A stretch of 64,000 nucleotides of DNA, taken from Epinephelus fuscoguttatus (lineage: Eukaryota > Chordata > Actinopteri > Perciformes > Serranidae). A model generated the notes under the pieces. The model saw nothing but the letters and a program-made list of their open reading frames with translations, was not told the DNA's origin and did no database searches. This document shows positions 1-42,631 of this stretch, piece by piece. The position numbers were made by a program, and so were the translations under genes. The DNA lies in contig NC_064759.1 in the NCBI RefSeq assembly GCF_011397635.1, positions 22,592,428 to 22,656,427 on the forward strand. Direction: 5' to 3'. Each line of letters begins with the position of its first letter. Positions within the stretch are counted from its first letter, which is position 1.

Positions 1-691
1 ACCGAAGTGCTGTTTTATGGGGTTTTATGTGATCGACTATTTGTTGGCAGGAAGCAGGCACTGAGGACGCCAGGCAAGACATGCAATTGGCACCATTCTT
101 CTCAGCAAAGTGTACTCCCCAAAATGTCCATACTTCCTCATGAGTTTAATTAGTGAATATTTGTTGATTCAGAAAAACTGGGCAAATATATTTTCTCTCA
201 AGTGACTGCGTTACACTTCCATAAGTTTAAACTATGAACTCAAGCTTTTCTCTCTTATGAAATTCATCTCATATACTAGAGTTGAGTTGCATAATAGCCT
301 GCTTTATATCAGCCACTTGCTGCACTGTGCGTGGACAGGATAAGGTTGACAGCTAAGAGCATGGATGACAAAGTAAATACAACTGAAATGTGACACTCAA
401 GTTTTATTTGCACTATAACACAGTAGGTTTTAAGCCCTAACTCCTGAAATAACATCAGTTGGTTTTGGTTCAGTTTAATTTACTAATAATTTCCTTATAA
501 AATCAGACTTTGTCACAAATTAAGAGCTGATTAAGAGCTGATTTCCTTCATTATCCCTTCATAATCCCCCTATTTACAGCCAATCAACCTTTACCAAGAT
601 GGAGAGAGCCATTCAATAGTCCTAAAGCTACCAAAAGCCCATTCAGAAAGTGTCAGTGATCAGTATGATTTAAGTGGGATATGTGATATAC
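1..691. other. nbeal2 intron 29, partial
   Basis: The stretch is A/T-rich, lies downstream of exon 29 on the minus strand and follows a GTATATC donor. I see no coding exon, RNA gene or clear repeat. The next nbeal2 exon must lie left of the window. Confidence 0.7.
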
Positions 692-30917
<30,226 letters not shown>

Positions 30918-33900
30918 ATCTCCCTTTATTTCTCAATAAATCATGAAACTGGTGAGCATGGTCAAAGCCAGGGCTGTTTCAAGTTGTTTCCCAAAGGCAG
31001 GAATACGCGGCACGCTCCTGTGAACCATTCCTGCAAATCCACCGGGCGCAATAATCCACGCAGAAGTGCTCTCCGCGTCGACACGTAAAGTTTATCAGAG
31101 TGGCACGAAAAGGCAAAACATGACGGTGTGAGTGTGGCCGCGGTGTTGTCGCTGTCGATATTATAAAAGCAGGAACAAAAATGCGTGGAAATGCATGTCA
31201 GGAGGAACACCCATGTCCGCGTCTAGAGCGAGCTTGTTGCTGTATGATTCCTATTGGAGAGAGTTCCCACGGAAGCGACAGATGCCATCCGATCAACCCC
31301 GAGAAATGACTGCCCATGTGGATTCAGTCGGCAGAGGTGGACTGTCTGGTGTGTGTATGTGTGATGAGCACATTGCCAACTAGAGTCTGACTATTAAGGC
31401 AGCACATACAGTAAAGAGTTGACTGTGGATCATATGCTCACAGGTAGGCTGATATTCTTAAAGACACACACACATAAACACAGCAGCAGCCTCCTCCAGG
31501 ACTAATAACTGACAAAGGAAAGTTGAAGTGTAGCTACTTGCATGGACAAACATTTTTCTATTGGGTAATCATCAAAAAAGAAAAGCAAAGAAACGACAAA
31601 AGAAAATGTTGCAGCATTTGGGCAGGAAATGGCAGCTTATATGACCACATAGCTACTGTATGTGCAAGTATACATTGTAGTATTATACATGCTGTGCAAA
31701 TCCTGTAGACTGAGGATGAAGCTGTGACTTTGCACAACAAGTCACATTCAGTACTGATAACATGAAGGCACACAAACACACAACTGAACTTCAGACTCTA
31801 ACAACAGGACTGTTACTAATAGTCCTGGTGCATTAGTGGACTGTAATTAAAGGTTATTGCACTTAATGTTATCATATTTCTGTTGAAGACTGTCAGTCAA
31901 CAGTCGTGTAATCACTGAGGGACATTGATACAGGCGATCAACAAGTAAAATATAGTGATATATTCAAACTATTACTTCAGTAAAAGTCTGGAATTAAATG
32001 CACACAATTGTCAAAGTTTCAAGTTTTCCTCCCTCCCTGAAAGATGTTTTTTTTTTCAGGTTTACTGGCCCAACTATTGCACACAGTTGGGTGATTTGTC
32101 TCTAAGCCTAACAAAGCATCATATTTTATGAGTTTATCCTATTATTTTTATATGTTTAGCATGTTTTAAACACCTTGTATAAGCTAACTTGTTAAAACTA
32201 ACACTGGACTTTTCTCTAAAAAGACGGACTAGACATTTAAAAGAAATATTGTTATTCTAAGTGGTCCTGGTGGCCTTGCACTATACTGTCAACCTTCATG
32301 GTCTGATAACAGAAAAATAATAATAATGATAAAAGATATGATAAGACACATACTGTGTGTAAACAGTACTTTTGGTTTTGAATAAATTTATCATAAAACT
32401 GAAACTTTTTAGCATCATATTTTACAAGTATATCCTATAATTAAAAAAATATATAGCCTATGTTTAGCATGTATGTAAAACACCTTAAGTGTCAGTTGCC
32501 TAAAATATATAGTAACACTATACACCAGTTCTCTCGACAATTGGTGTGTCTGTTTTACTACATACTGCATACTGAGTATAAACAGTTGTATTTGTTTTAA
32601 ATAAGTTCTTTCGTAAAACAGACACTTCCTGTAAAAGGAGTCAGGTTTATGGGCCCAGCTATTGCAAACACTAAAGTAATTTCACTGTACACATAACAAA
32701 GCATCATATTTTACAAGTATGCCCATATATTTTTAATATGTTTAGTATGTAAGTAAGTAAGTAAAACGCCTTGTTAAGTGTCAGTTGCCTAAAAATTGTG
32801 CTAGTACTGGAAAAATGCACCTTTCCTTGTAGAACAGGTGGTGTATCTATTGTACTCAGTGGATATTACAATATGATAAGACACACTGTATACTGAGTAT
32901 AGACAGTTGTATATGTTTTAAATAAATTCTGTCATAAAACAGACACTTCTTGTAAGAGGAGTCAAGTTTGTTGGCCCAACTATTGCATACAGCCTGGTGA
33001 TTTCTCTCTGAGACTATAACAAGCATCATATTTTACCAGTATATCCTTTATTTTTAGTGTGTTTTGCATGTTTTAAATGTGCAAAACGTGTTAAGAGGCA
33101 GTTGCTTAAAAATGTAAATAAATTCTATCATAAAACAGACACTTCTTGTAAGAGGAGTCAGGTTTATTGGCCCAGCTGCTGCATGCAGTTGGGTGATTTT
33201 GAAGCCTAACAAAGCATCATATTTTATGAGTATATCCTATATGTCTTTCATATGTTAAGAATATTTTGAATATGCAAAACACCAAGTGTCAGTTGCTAAA
33301 ACTAACTAAATGTACTTTTCTTTAGACAGACAGGGTAGGCAGACTAGACAAATGGTGTGTCTGTTGCACTGAGTGGAAAGTTTACATTATAGACAACTTT
33401 TTCCTGTCTGCTAGACTATAGCCTCTGTGGGCCTATTTCTATAACAGGAGTTATATTACTCTCGATGGACCACTAACACGTGTTAGAAACAGATAATTTA
33501 TTGATTTATTAGTTTCATGACCTTAAACCTTGTTAGCACCCTTAACACAAGCAGGTTTGTGTTGTCACACACTTGGCCATTAGGAGGATGGACACAGTGA
33601 AGCTCGAGGCAGCTGTATTACCATAGCAATGGCCTACATTCCTAACCAGGACCTGACCATCAACAGGCGGGACAGTGTACCAGTGTTATATGTATTATGC
33701 TTAATGTATAGGTCTGATAATAGTCAATAATAGACTAAGTATGTTTAAATACTATTCAAATGTGGCCTATAAGCTACTGGAAGTTAAATCATTTTAAGTA
33801 GTCTACTCCATGTGCCAATACATTCAACATCCCGATATAAGCTGTTTAAAATGTGAACAATCTATTATTATAAGTAGGACTTTGATATTTAAATATGTAC

Positions 33901-34066
33901 GCTTCAAATTTAATCACCCTAACTAATGATGTTGAAGAAATGTGTCCACAAAACACAACAATATCACATGGCCACTGCGATCGATGTGCTCGACGATCGT
34001 CTTCACATCCTCAGCCAGGACGATTAATGGATTTCAGAGAGCATCGAGCGACGTGTAGAAACAAAC
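30918..34066. promoter_or_regulatory. nbeal2-ccdc12 head-to-head intergenic region (3.1 kb)
   Basis: The two genes diverge from this stretch, so both promoters and 5' UTRs should lie here: nbeal2 near 30,918-31,200 (a locally GC-richer stretch with gtgtggccgcggtgttgtcgc) and ccdc12 near 33,950-34,066 (gcgatcgatgtgctcgacgatcg). I see no TATA box. The centre is taken up by a degenerate tandem array at 32,030-33,400. Exact start sites cannot be fixed from sequence. Confidence 0.5.
32030..33400. repeat. Degenerate tandem array, about four to five copies of a ~200-320-bp unit
   Basis: The order 'caggtttattggcccagctattgca' - 'gggtgattt' - 'aacaaagcatcatattttatgagtatatcctat' - 'tgtttagcatgttt' - 'aaaacacctt' - 'gtcagttgcctaaaa' recurs with starts near 32,057, 32,643, 32,958 and 33,160; a partial copy at about 32,410 keeps only 'agcatcatattttacaagtatatcctat'. 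Copies differ by deletions, so the period is uneven. It has no coding potential. Confidence 0.7.
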
Positions 34067-37000
34067 ATGGAGCGAAATGTTGGCTCTCTACAGGAGGAGG
34101 CCCTGAAGAGAAAAGAGAGGTTAAAAGCACTAAGAGATAAAAAGATTCACGTAAGTGACTTGTCTTGTGGTGTCCTACGTCTGTTAAATGCAACTTAATC
34201 CGTAGAAAACGCCTTATTTTGTCGGTGAGGTACCGTTAGCCGAGTTAGCTTGTAGCTATCATTAGCACATTCATGTGCTTGATGAATGAGTTTGGTTCGT
34301 GGGCTTGTTGTTGTGCTGTGAGAGGATGCTGGTGTAGACATTTAATTCAGGTTTATATTATATTTAATTTTTAATTTTTACAGCGTGTTTTTAGGTGTAG
34401 TTTATCTGGTGTGCCAGTGCAGCTAATTTGCGAAGCTAACTTGTTTGGACTTCAGAGACAGTAACAACATAATTTACCTCCAAACAAACATCACAGTTAT
34501 TGTAGTTTACGTTTTACATGAAGTAGACAACGCGTTGTTTAACTTGCTCCTAAAACCTGGCAGGAGCCTTTGTTGACACCTTTACCTCTATAGGGCTTTT
34601 GTAAAGTACCTACCAAACAGAAGTCACATCTTCAGACACACTTCTCATCAAGGCACCTGATGGCTTTTTATATCCACATATCAAATACAATACATCTCCA
34701 CAGACTAGTAAAACCAGAACTGAAGCAGCAGCTATATTTATAAATAGGGATGTCACTGGTCGAAAGGTCTTTGAATACAATGGAACACAGAGACATTTCT
34801 CAGATGAGGAAATTGGAGAATTATTATTATTATTATTATTAATAATAATAATCAATAAAGTCAACAGGCAGTGTCTAGGACACTAAAAGAAGCACCACAT
34901 CTTCTTTTACAAACATATTGCAGTAAAATAAAGGCTGTTTTCAACTGTTTTCTACACAGGCCCAACTATTGTGAGTTGTTTGTCAAGTTCTTATCCATCT
35001 ACAATATTTCTGAAGCTGAAAACAATACTAGCTATGCAGGAAGAATAAATAATTTCACTCAGTGATGCACTCCAGCCTGATTACAGTCATGTCACCAGTG
35101 CCACAGTGTGAGTGAACCAGATCTGATTTTTATCTACTTGTGTCCAGCTCTTCCAAAGAGGGAAAATGTTCATCATCATTGCAGTCAACATTTGTTACAG
35201 TCATTTACTTTTATCAAAACACTGATTTATTAATGGGGTGAGGATTGAAGTAAAAATACATCTTGATTAAACCATCAATGAACACAGGGGGAAGGCCTTC
35301 CTGTGCCACACAGTTGTAAACTGGACAGTGTGTCCAGTAGGGGTGTAAGAAAAAATGATACACCTGAGTATCATAATATTATGTTTTGTGATACAGTATT
35401 GGCTTTAAAAAAACATTAGCAATTTTGAATTAATAGTATACATGCAAAGATTTTTTGGAGTGGTTCATTTTGTGTTGTGATCTATCTTCAGTCAGTTGAC
35501 TCTTCCGCTCCAGTGTAATAACATATAGCATAAACAAAAAGCACACAGGCGTAACACATATAGGCACAGTCTCAAAGTGCACACTGCTAGCTCCTAAAAT
35601 TAGAATATATCTTGCTATATATGACCTTGCTTACAGTATAGCAATATATTGAATTGTACCTCTGTATTGTGAAAAGTATTGTATTACCAGATTTTTGCCA
35701 CACAACCCAGTGTGCAGTGAAGTAGGAACCTCAGAGATCATGCTTTTGCATGAAAGGTTCAGATGGAAAAACAGTGTAAAAACTGTTTTAAAAGTAGCAG
35801 CCAAAAATAGCAACACTGCAAAATAACAGCACATCTGTGCAGGAACTACCACACACCGCACTGAAGGTATGTTTAAGAGGTGTTTCGGAATTTTATCTTA
35901 TCAGATGACGTATGCTGAGCTAATTTTGCTTGCAATAACTGTACTATCAAACTTTTAAATCAACACACACCATTGTTCTTGACCCATTTACCACACTGGA
36001 CTGAGAGCACGTTGTTGCACCAGAGTTTCAGTTGTTTCTCATTACTAGGGTCTCTGCTGTCTGTGTTCAAACATTTAAACATTACACAGTTATTCTGCTC
36101 TGCTATGAAAATCTTTCTGTTCTGGAAATGAAACAGGAAAGCCTGTTTAATGTGCAAGCCACCGTTTTGGCAGTTAGACCAGAATGTGTTTCACTAAGCT
36201 GGCGTTGAACAGAGGCATACTGGCTCGACTAGCAATGTTTGATAAACGGCTGTTGACATTCCTGAAGCTGGGGGTTGTTTTTCTTTTGTACTGCACTTCA
36301 AGAATGAGTCAGTCCCCCGAATTGTTCTCGCAGGTGGACAGGAAGCCTCTTCAGGAAAATGCAAGATGGGAGGGGTTTGATGTCCTTTGTTACATTTTTC
36401 ACTTGGGGTCTCTATGTATTTATTTATTTATTTATTTGCATTTCTGCAAGCCTATGTCATCATCTGTCTCCCCATTGTTTATGTGTGGTTAGTTTAATCG
36501 TGTTATTGATCGTACAATGATGTTTTGACAGGGGCGAGAGCAGGAAGATGGGGAGCCAGAGAGCAAAAAAGCTTCATTAGAGGAGACTACTGAAGAAAGG
36601 CACAGGTTGGTGGTGCATCATACACCACACACAAGAATGGCTGCTGTTTGTTTGTTTTTGTTATTCAATCATATTTTTCATAAAAGCATGTCATGATTTC
36701 TTCAACTCTTCCTCACTTTTGCTTGCCCCCTCAGCTGAGGTTATTTGAACTGCGCAAACGGAACTAATACTGATATGGAAGTACAACATCAGAGCATTTA
36801 TCTGCCCTTTATCTGAACACCATCTCCTTGTAACACAGTGCATGTCTCAGTGCAGGTCATGAGATGCAGTGTTTACACTGGGCTGGATCACAGCCTCGTG
36901 CTATTAGCTGCTCAAATATCCTGCAGCTTACTCAACTTTGTGTGTTAGTCGGTAGGAAGGAGCAGCCATCTTTCCTGTCCTACAGGACCTTTTTTCCATT

Positions 37001-40000
37001 GTTTATATTTAATGACTGTAGTGAGGGAGTGCCGCTGTATTTCCTCCAGTCCAGCAGGACAGATCTCTCTCATGAGAATGAAAATAGCTGCAGAGTTTAA
37101 ATGCTTAATTTAGACACTTAGTCAGTGGATAGAAAAGTACTTTTTTTAATCTGTGCTTTGCTAAGTCAAGACATGCATTCATAGCAGGGTGTGGGTGTAA
37201 TGTATCTTGTAATTGGTATTAAAATTTCATGGGAGATCGAATTGCAAAACCCAGGCATGACAGAACACGACAATCAACATGTTTGTCCTTAAGTTATTGC
37301 TACTCAAATGAATGATCTCTGAAAAAAAGTGGAACTTAGGCAGACAGTTTTAAAGCTCCATGTGGGTTATGATACATTCCTCTAAACTATTTCACAAAAG
37401 GCACCAAATGTACAATGCAGTTTTTCCTGTTACATCTTGTTAGGTGTTGTCAGGGCTGCTTCTTTTCTTTTAAGGCAGATAGGTAATTAGATTTTAAATT
37501 CTTTAAAATGGCAAATACAATTTAAGGAAGTTCAAAAGCCTTTAAAAATTTGATACAACTATTTGTTAACTGTAACGATCTCTGTGGCTGATTGATGTAT
37601 GGAGCTATTTTTGCTCCAGTGAATGGCAGGTAGCTTGATATCTGTGTAAACACAATGTGAACACTGCTGCACCCCGTCCTCAGCCACAGTTCACTCTAAA
37701 CATTTTGAGAGAGCCACACTTGGGTCAGTGCTCTGAATTTATCACTGGCTCTCTTTGATGCCACAGTGTGCTTGAAGTGGAAATGTGTAAACACACTTTA
37801 AAGGGTTGGATGCATTAAACTAAGAGACATTTAAGGAAAAAGGAGTGATGTCAGACTCTGACTTTGAAGGCATAAAAGTGTACATGTACACTCTGTACAG
37901 TACATTAAGTTGGGTTTTTTTGGTCTTGCTAGTGATGAAACATTTTTCAGTCTCTGTCTTCCCATCTGTACTTTAATTTATAGCAAAATATATTGACATG
38001 TACCTGCCGTACAGTGTGAAATTCAGTTTAGATACTGATAGTTGTCATTAGGTAAGGGAAATCTAAAAATATATGTAATAAATAAATGTCTTCACAGATC
38101 TCATATGATGTATCTTAATGTTATGGTGACCCCTTGGCTTTCCCTTTCATGCCACAATTTCTACATGAAATGTTAAAATCTAATGAACTCATTGTCATGA
38201 ATTTTGCAACACAATTTCCTCCCCAGAGTTCCTTTTCCTTCTAAACTGCCGAAGAAACAAACATGTTTACAGCTGGGTACATGAAACGGTTTAGGTCTCA
38301 AAAGCTAATTTCCCCCTTCATAACAACTGTATAGGAGGTACATTTTTATGTAACTCACTAGTTTAAATTTTATAAAGGCTCATTCCTTCCCAGCTCTGCT
38401 CAGTCATTCAAATATGGTCAACTCTAACTCCAAATGTCAGAGAGAGCAATGGCCAAAATGCCAAACTCAAGGCTTCAGAACAGGAGGCCACAAACCAATG
38501 GGTGATGTCACAGTAGCCTTTTCCATAATTTTTTTTCCATCAGTCTATGCTTGATGCTAGTCATGGCTCTCAGAGGCTGAAACTTGATTTTGGTGACTCT
38601 CTGTTACCTTACACCAAAACGTCCACTTCCCCACACTACACTGCATAATGTAGCCCAATCGCAATTATTCAATAGTAATTAATTGCTAGATTGTGCTGAG
38701 TTCATTCATGCTTTCTGGTAGAAGAACTTTTTTTCAATTTATTGACCTTTTTTAAATTTCTATTTTTATTTAATCACAAAATGATCTGTGAAGGCTGATA
38801 AATGATAGCCTGTAGTTAGTGCTGGACAGACGCCCTCTGGATACTCCAAGATCCTAGCTAAAAAAAAAGTGACTTGTGGCTTGCTGTCAGGGCATCTGGA
38901 CTTTGTCATCTTTGAATTCATTTTTTAGGCCTTTTCAACAGCCACTGATGTAGTTTCCTTCTGTTTGTTTCTTTCGTTTTATCAGAGTTAGTGTTTTAGT
39001 TCCTGCCATATTTATTTCTCAGGGGTTTTTGTTTCACTTCAAATAAATGTAAGTAAGTGTTAAAAAAAACCCTCACATTTTATTATGTGCTTCACTGCAA
39101 TTGCAATATGAGTGGCAGGAGAATTCAGTTCAAGGATTAGATAGATAGAATGAAATATTCCTCTTCAGGAGAGACTCAGGAGGCATAGAGAAAGATGTGT
39201 GAACTAAGACTGGCCCTCAGTCAGCCAAAGGCAGAACATGACTAGCATTCCTGCCCATACCCATACAAGGCTTCGGTCTGTCTGTTGGCAACAGGGGTGT
39301 GATGAATGTATCAAGGGTGTACCCTCTCAAGCCTCATCACAAATCCATGTTAAGCTCATGGCAGCTGATAACTCTTGTGGTCAGACAATAGTTTACCTCT
39401 GCCTCTGGACTTTATGTGTAATCTGCAGAGACGTCAGCTAAGCTTGCCAAGAATTCCTCTGTGTAGAGATGTGATGAAAGACTGCGTAATTCAACATCAC
39501 GGAAAGCATTCCTCAGCTGTTTGCTCCTCTCCACAAGTCTGTGCCCAGGAGCAGGTGGAACATGGTAATCAGACGTGTTCATAGGAATAAAGAGGGACAT
39601 TATACCCGACCTCCCCTAGACATTAGATGTGCAGCTGTGTAGGGTTTGCAGATGGTCTTTTGTGCTCTGTGATCTCTGGTGGAATAAATTTGGCTACACT
39701 GCCACCTCCTGGACGGTCACAAGAGTGTGGGGAAAAAGGCAAGGCAAGTTTATTTATGAAGCACATTTCAGCAACAAGGCAATTCAGAGTGCTGTACGTA
39801 ATACATCAAAAGCATCGAAGAGTAGTGCAGAAGAAACACTGTTTAAGAGGGCATTTAAGTGCAAATGAAAACTTAAAGAGATGGAGAATAGAAAATAAAT
39901 TCAAGTTAAAAAAATACTAAGACAGGTATAAAATACAAAAATAAATGCTTCAGTGCAGCATAAGAAATAAATAAATATTTGACTGAATAAAAAGCAGCAG

Positions 40001-42631
40001 CAAATAGAGAAGTCTTCAGCCTTGAGTTACAGCAGACCTGCAGTTTTCTGGGAGTTTGTTCCAGATATGTGGTGCAAAAAACTAAACGCTGCTCACCATG
40101 TTTAGTCTTGACTCCGGTGACACAAAGCAGACCTGTCCCACAAGGCCTGAGAGGTCTGGATGGTTCGTACTGTAGCAGAAGGTCAGAAATGTATTGGGCA
40201 CTAAACCATACAGTACTTTATAAACCATCAGTTGTATCCTGAAATTGATTCTCTGACAGACAGGAGGCCATTGTAAAGACCTCAGAACTGGAGTGAAGTG
40301 ATTTAGTTTCTTGGTCTTTCTTAGAACTCAAGCAGCAGCGTTCTGAAGTTTTGCCAAATCCGGCTGAGACACAAGTCCTTTTATTCTTGATGCAGTCTTA
40401 AGGTGATAGTAGGCGGACTTTGTAAATGTTTTAATGTGGCTATTTAAATTCAGGTCTGAATCCATGACTACACTCAGATCTCTGACTTGGTCTTAGGTTT
40501 TAAAATCGCTGGCTGAAGCTGAGCACTGACTTTTATTTGTTCCTCATTGGCTCCAAAAACAATGACCCCAGTTTTATCTTGGTTTAATTGAAGAAAATTG
40601 TGGCACATCCAGTCGTTGATTTGATTTGTTCAGTGCACTCAGTCAGAGCTTGTATTTGACCGTAGTCCCCCAGTAATGTCAATTTGTGTGTTGTTTGCGT
40701 AATTATGGCAACATATTTTGTTGTTTTCCATAATCTGAGCCAATGCAAGCATGTAGATGTTAAACAGAAGGGGCCCCAATATGGACCCTAGAGGAATTTT
40801 TGTCAGCTCAGATGTATAATTATCTATAGACACAACATAGTTCCTGTCTGTTAAATAGGATTCAAACTGGTTTAGTCCTGTGCCAGAATGTCCTACCCAG
40901 TCACCCACCCTCAAAAAGAGTGAGAGAACATTGCTGACTGATAATGAATCGTGATTTCTGTCCTCAGAGAGCTGAAGCTGAGGAATTATACTCCAGAGGA
41001 TGAAGAGCTGAAGGAGAGGCAGGTGCCCAAAGCCAAACCTGCATCAGGTAAGAACTGTTCCATCATAAACAAGCTCTGAAAAACAATAACTCACATGGCT
41101 GTGACATTACTTTGCTTTTGAGTGCTGTTAATATGACACAGTATTTACATTGCATCTATGAAGATCATAGCTACATAGATTAGCTACAGCACAGCACCCC
41201 TTGAGTATCACAGATTCCTGCTGCTATATCACATATCATTTATGACCAGTGTTGTACAAGTTACTTAATTGAATTACTTTACCGATTACAGCATAAGTAA
41301 TTAGTTACAAGGGAAAGTAACTTTTGTGGTTCTTTTAAGTGTCTGTCTCTCAAACACACTAGACACAAAACGAAGGGACTGAACACTGTTCACCCGAGCT
41401 GTGCTACACTACAGGAGAGGTTTGATCATAACCGGGGAAAAATCTGGGGAATATGCTGCGTTTGTCTGCTCTGATCAAGACATTTAAATTTCAATAATTG
41501 CAATTGCATTATTTATTTGATAAAGCAAGCGTTACATGTCTAGTTACTGAAAAAAGTAGTGGAATTACTCGCAGCACTGTGTATGACTAATGATAAATAT
41601 TTTTTGTTTGCAGTGGAGGATAAAGTAAAAGACCAGTTAGAAGCTGCTAATCCAGAACCCATCATTGAAGAAGTGGTGAGTGCTCCTTTCTGTCTGTGAT
41701 TTCCTTTTCTTGAAGAAGCAGAGTAGTTGTTGCAGGTGCCACATTCAGCTGTTTCTCTCTTCAGGATTTGGCCAACCTTGCCCCAAGAAAACCAGACTGG
41801 TAGGACCTTGTAGAAATAATTTTCCAACCTGTATGGCACACAAAATCTTGGTACAATTAAAGATAACTTGTTACTGACATTGTCTTTTTCTGTTGTGATT
41901 CTGAATGAAGGGATCTGAAACGTGATGTGGCAAAGAAACTGGAGAAGTTGGAGAGGAGAACACAGAGGGCCATCGCTGAGCTCATCCGTTAGTATTTCCC
42001 ATTTCACATTCTTGCGATTTATCACAGAATTTTCCTGACATAACAGTGACAAGCACGTCTGAGCTAGGCGTGAATTATCAGGCTAATTGCTTTGTGGTTT
42101 CCAGACTCCAGAGAGGCTTGAAGCCATCTGATAACATGAATGGTGCGATTCCTCCACTGATGTGTGATCCACATTCTAAAAATAGGCACGAGCTCTTGTG
42201 GAGAACACAGAGCAGTCAAATGTGAAGGTTTTCCCCTCAATTTCATGTGTGACATTGAGAGTACAGGTAGCCATGTTGGGTGCTAAGGTGTACTCACAAT
42301 AACCTAGTTAATATGTTTTTGTTTACATGCCGTTAAAAACTGACACGTCAGCTATTTTCAATTTGGTTTTAGCTTTCTGTGCAAACTAAGAGAGCATTAC
42401 AGCTACATTTTAAATGTTTAGGTTTATAAACTCTGATTATTAGCAGCAGAGTGTGCTCTCTGTTGGTTGACAACAGGGATGCTTGGTTACAGGGTGTCTA
42501 TGGTGCACTCAACCTGAATAAGACCTTAACCTTGAGTGTTTATGTGTCCAGGAGATCGTCTTCGAGGCAGCGAGGAGGAGTTGGCAGGAGTGGTGGGAGC
42601 AGTGGGAGTGGAGGAGGGAGACTCAGACTGA
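34067..42631 (+). CDS. ccdc12: Coiled-coil domain-containing protein 12 (Cwf18 family), complete, 7 exons, 163 aa
   Basis: A small spliceosome-associated nuclear protein of the Cwf18 family. Exons: 34067-34150, 36532-36605, 40968-41047, 41614-41675, 41765-41799, 41911-41987, 42552-42631, with TGA at 42629-42631. The sum is 492 nt in one frame. The product starts MERNVGSLQEEALKRKERLK and contains ELKLRNYTPEDEELK, EPIIEEVDLANLAPRKPDW and KKLEKLERRTQRAIAELIR, then ends GDSD, as human CCDC12 (166 aa) does. The start is the first ATG in frame and is preceded by AAAC. The conserved DLANLAPRKPDW motif crosses the exon 4-7 junctions exactly, which supports the splice sites. The head-to-head neighbour is nbeal2 and the tail-to-tail neighbour is kifc2. 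Confidence 0.97.
34740..34855. repeat. Short repeat fragment ending in (ATT)n/(AAT)n
   Basis: A 'gggatgtcactggtcgaaagg' segment is followed by a run of ATT triplets turning into AAT at about 34,820-34,851. This is simple-sequence DNA in ccdc12 intron 1. Confidence 0.6.
35338..35710. repeat. Dispersed repeat with 'ggggtgtaagaaaa...gatacac' start
   Basis: The phrase order (ggggtgtaagaaaaaatgatac, tcataatattatgttttgtgatac, ttgctatatatgacc) follows a common fish repeat rich in gata/tatc words. It is non-coding and lies in ccdc12 intron 1. Confidence 0.5.
38438..38560. repeat. Partial copy of the 23,906-24,630 repeat family
   Basis: The phrases 'atggccaaaatgccaaactcaagg', 'ccacaaaccaatgggtgatgtcac' and 'gtagcc' followed by 'cagtctatg' are the same words, in the same order, as the inverted arm near 24,120-24,210. 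The copy is truncated and diverged. Confidence 0.65.
39733..40910 (-). pseudogene. 5'-truncated, decayed L2-like LINE (reverse transcriptase C-terminal part)
   Basis: Read on the minus strand, 40,639-40,914 gives FESYLTDRNYVVSI and GSILGPLLFNIYML, hallmarks of the fish L2/CR1-like reverse transcriptase. The catalytic box appears as YANNT in place of YADDT. Further down the minus strand, reading-frame pieces such as QDKTGVIVFGANEEQ, YISDLLLQYEPSRPLRP and GTGLLCVTGVKTKHGE continue the same protein, broken by stops and shifts. The 'aaggcaagtttatttat' sequence at 39,738-39,756 is the usual 3' end. It is dead on arrival by truncation and later mutation. Confidence 0.85.

Larger units (their letters stand above)
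36606..40967 (+). other. ccdc12 intron 2 (4.4 kb)
   Basis: The intron lies between the exon 2 donor (CACAG|GTTGGT) and the exon 3 acceptor (TCCTCAG|AGAG). It contains a repeat fragment at 38,438-38,560 and an L2-like LINE tail at 39,733-40,910 that ends only about 60 bases before exon 3. The remainder (36,606-38,437 and 38,561-39,732) is A/T-rich with no supportable feature. Confidence 0.75.

Noticed and set aside
36184-36492. A 102-codon plus-strand frame in ccdc12 intron 1
   Set aside because: It lies just before exon 2, has no homology that I recognise and does not join exon 1 in phase through usable splice sites.
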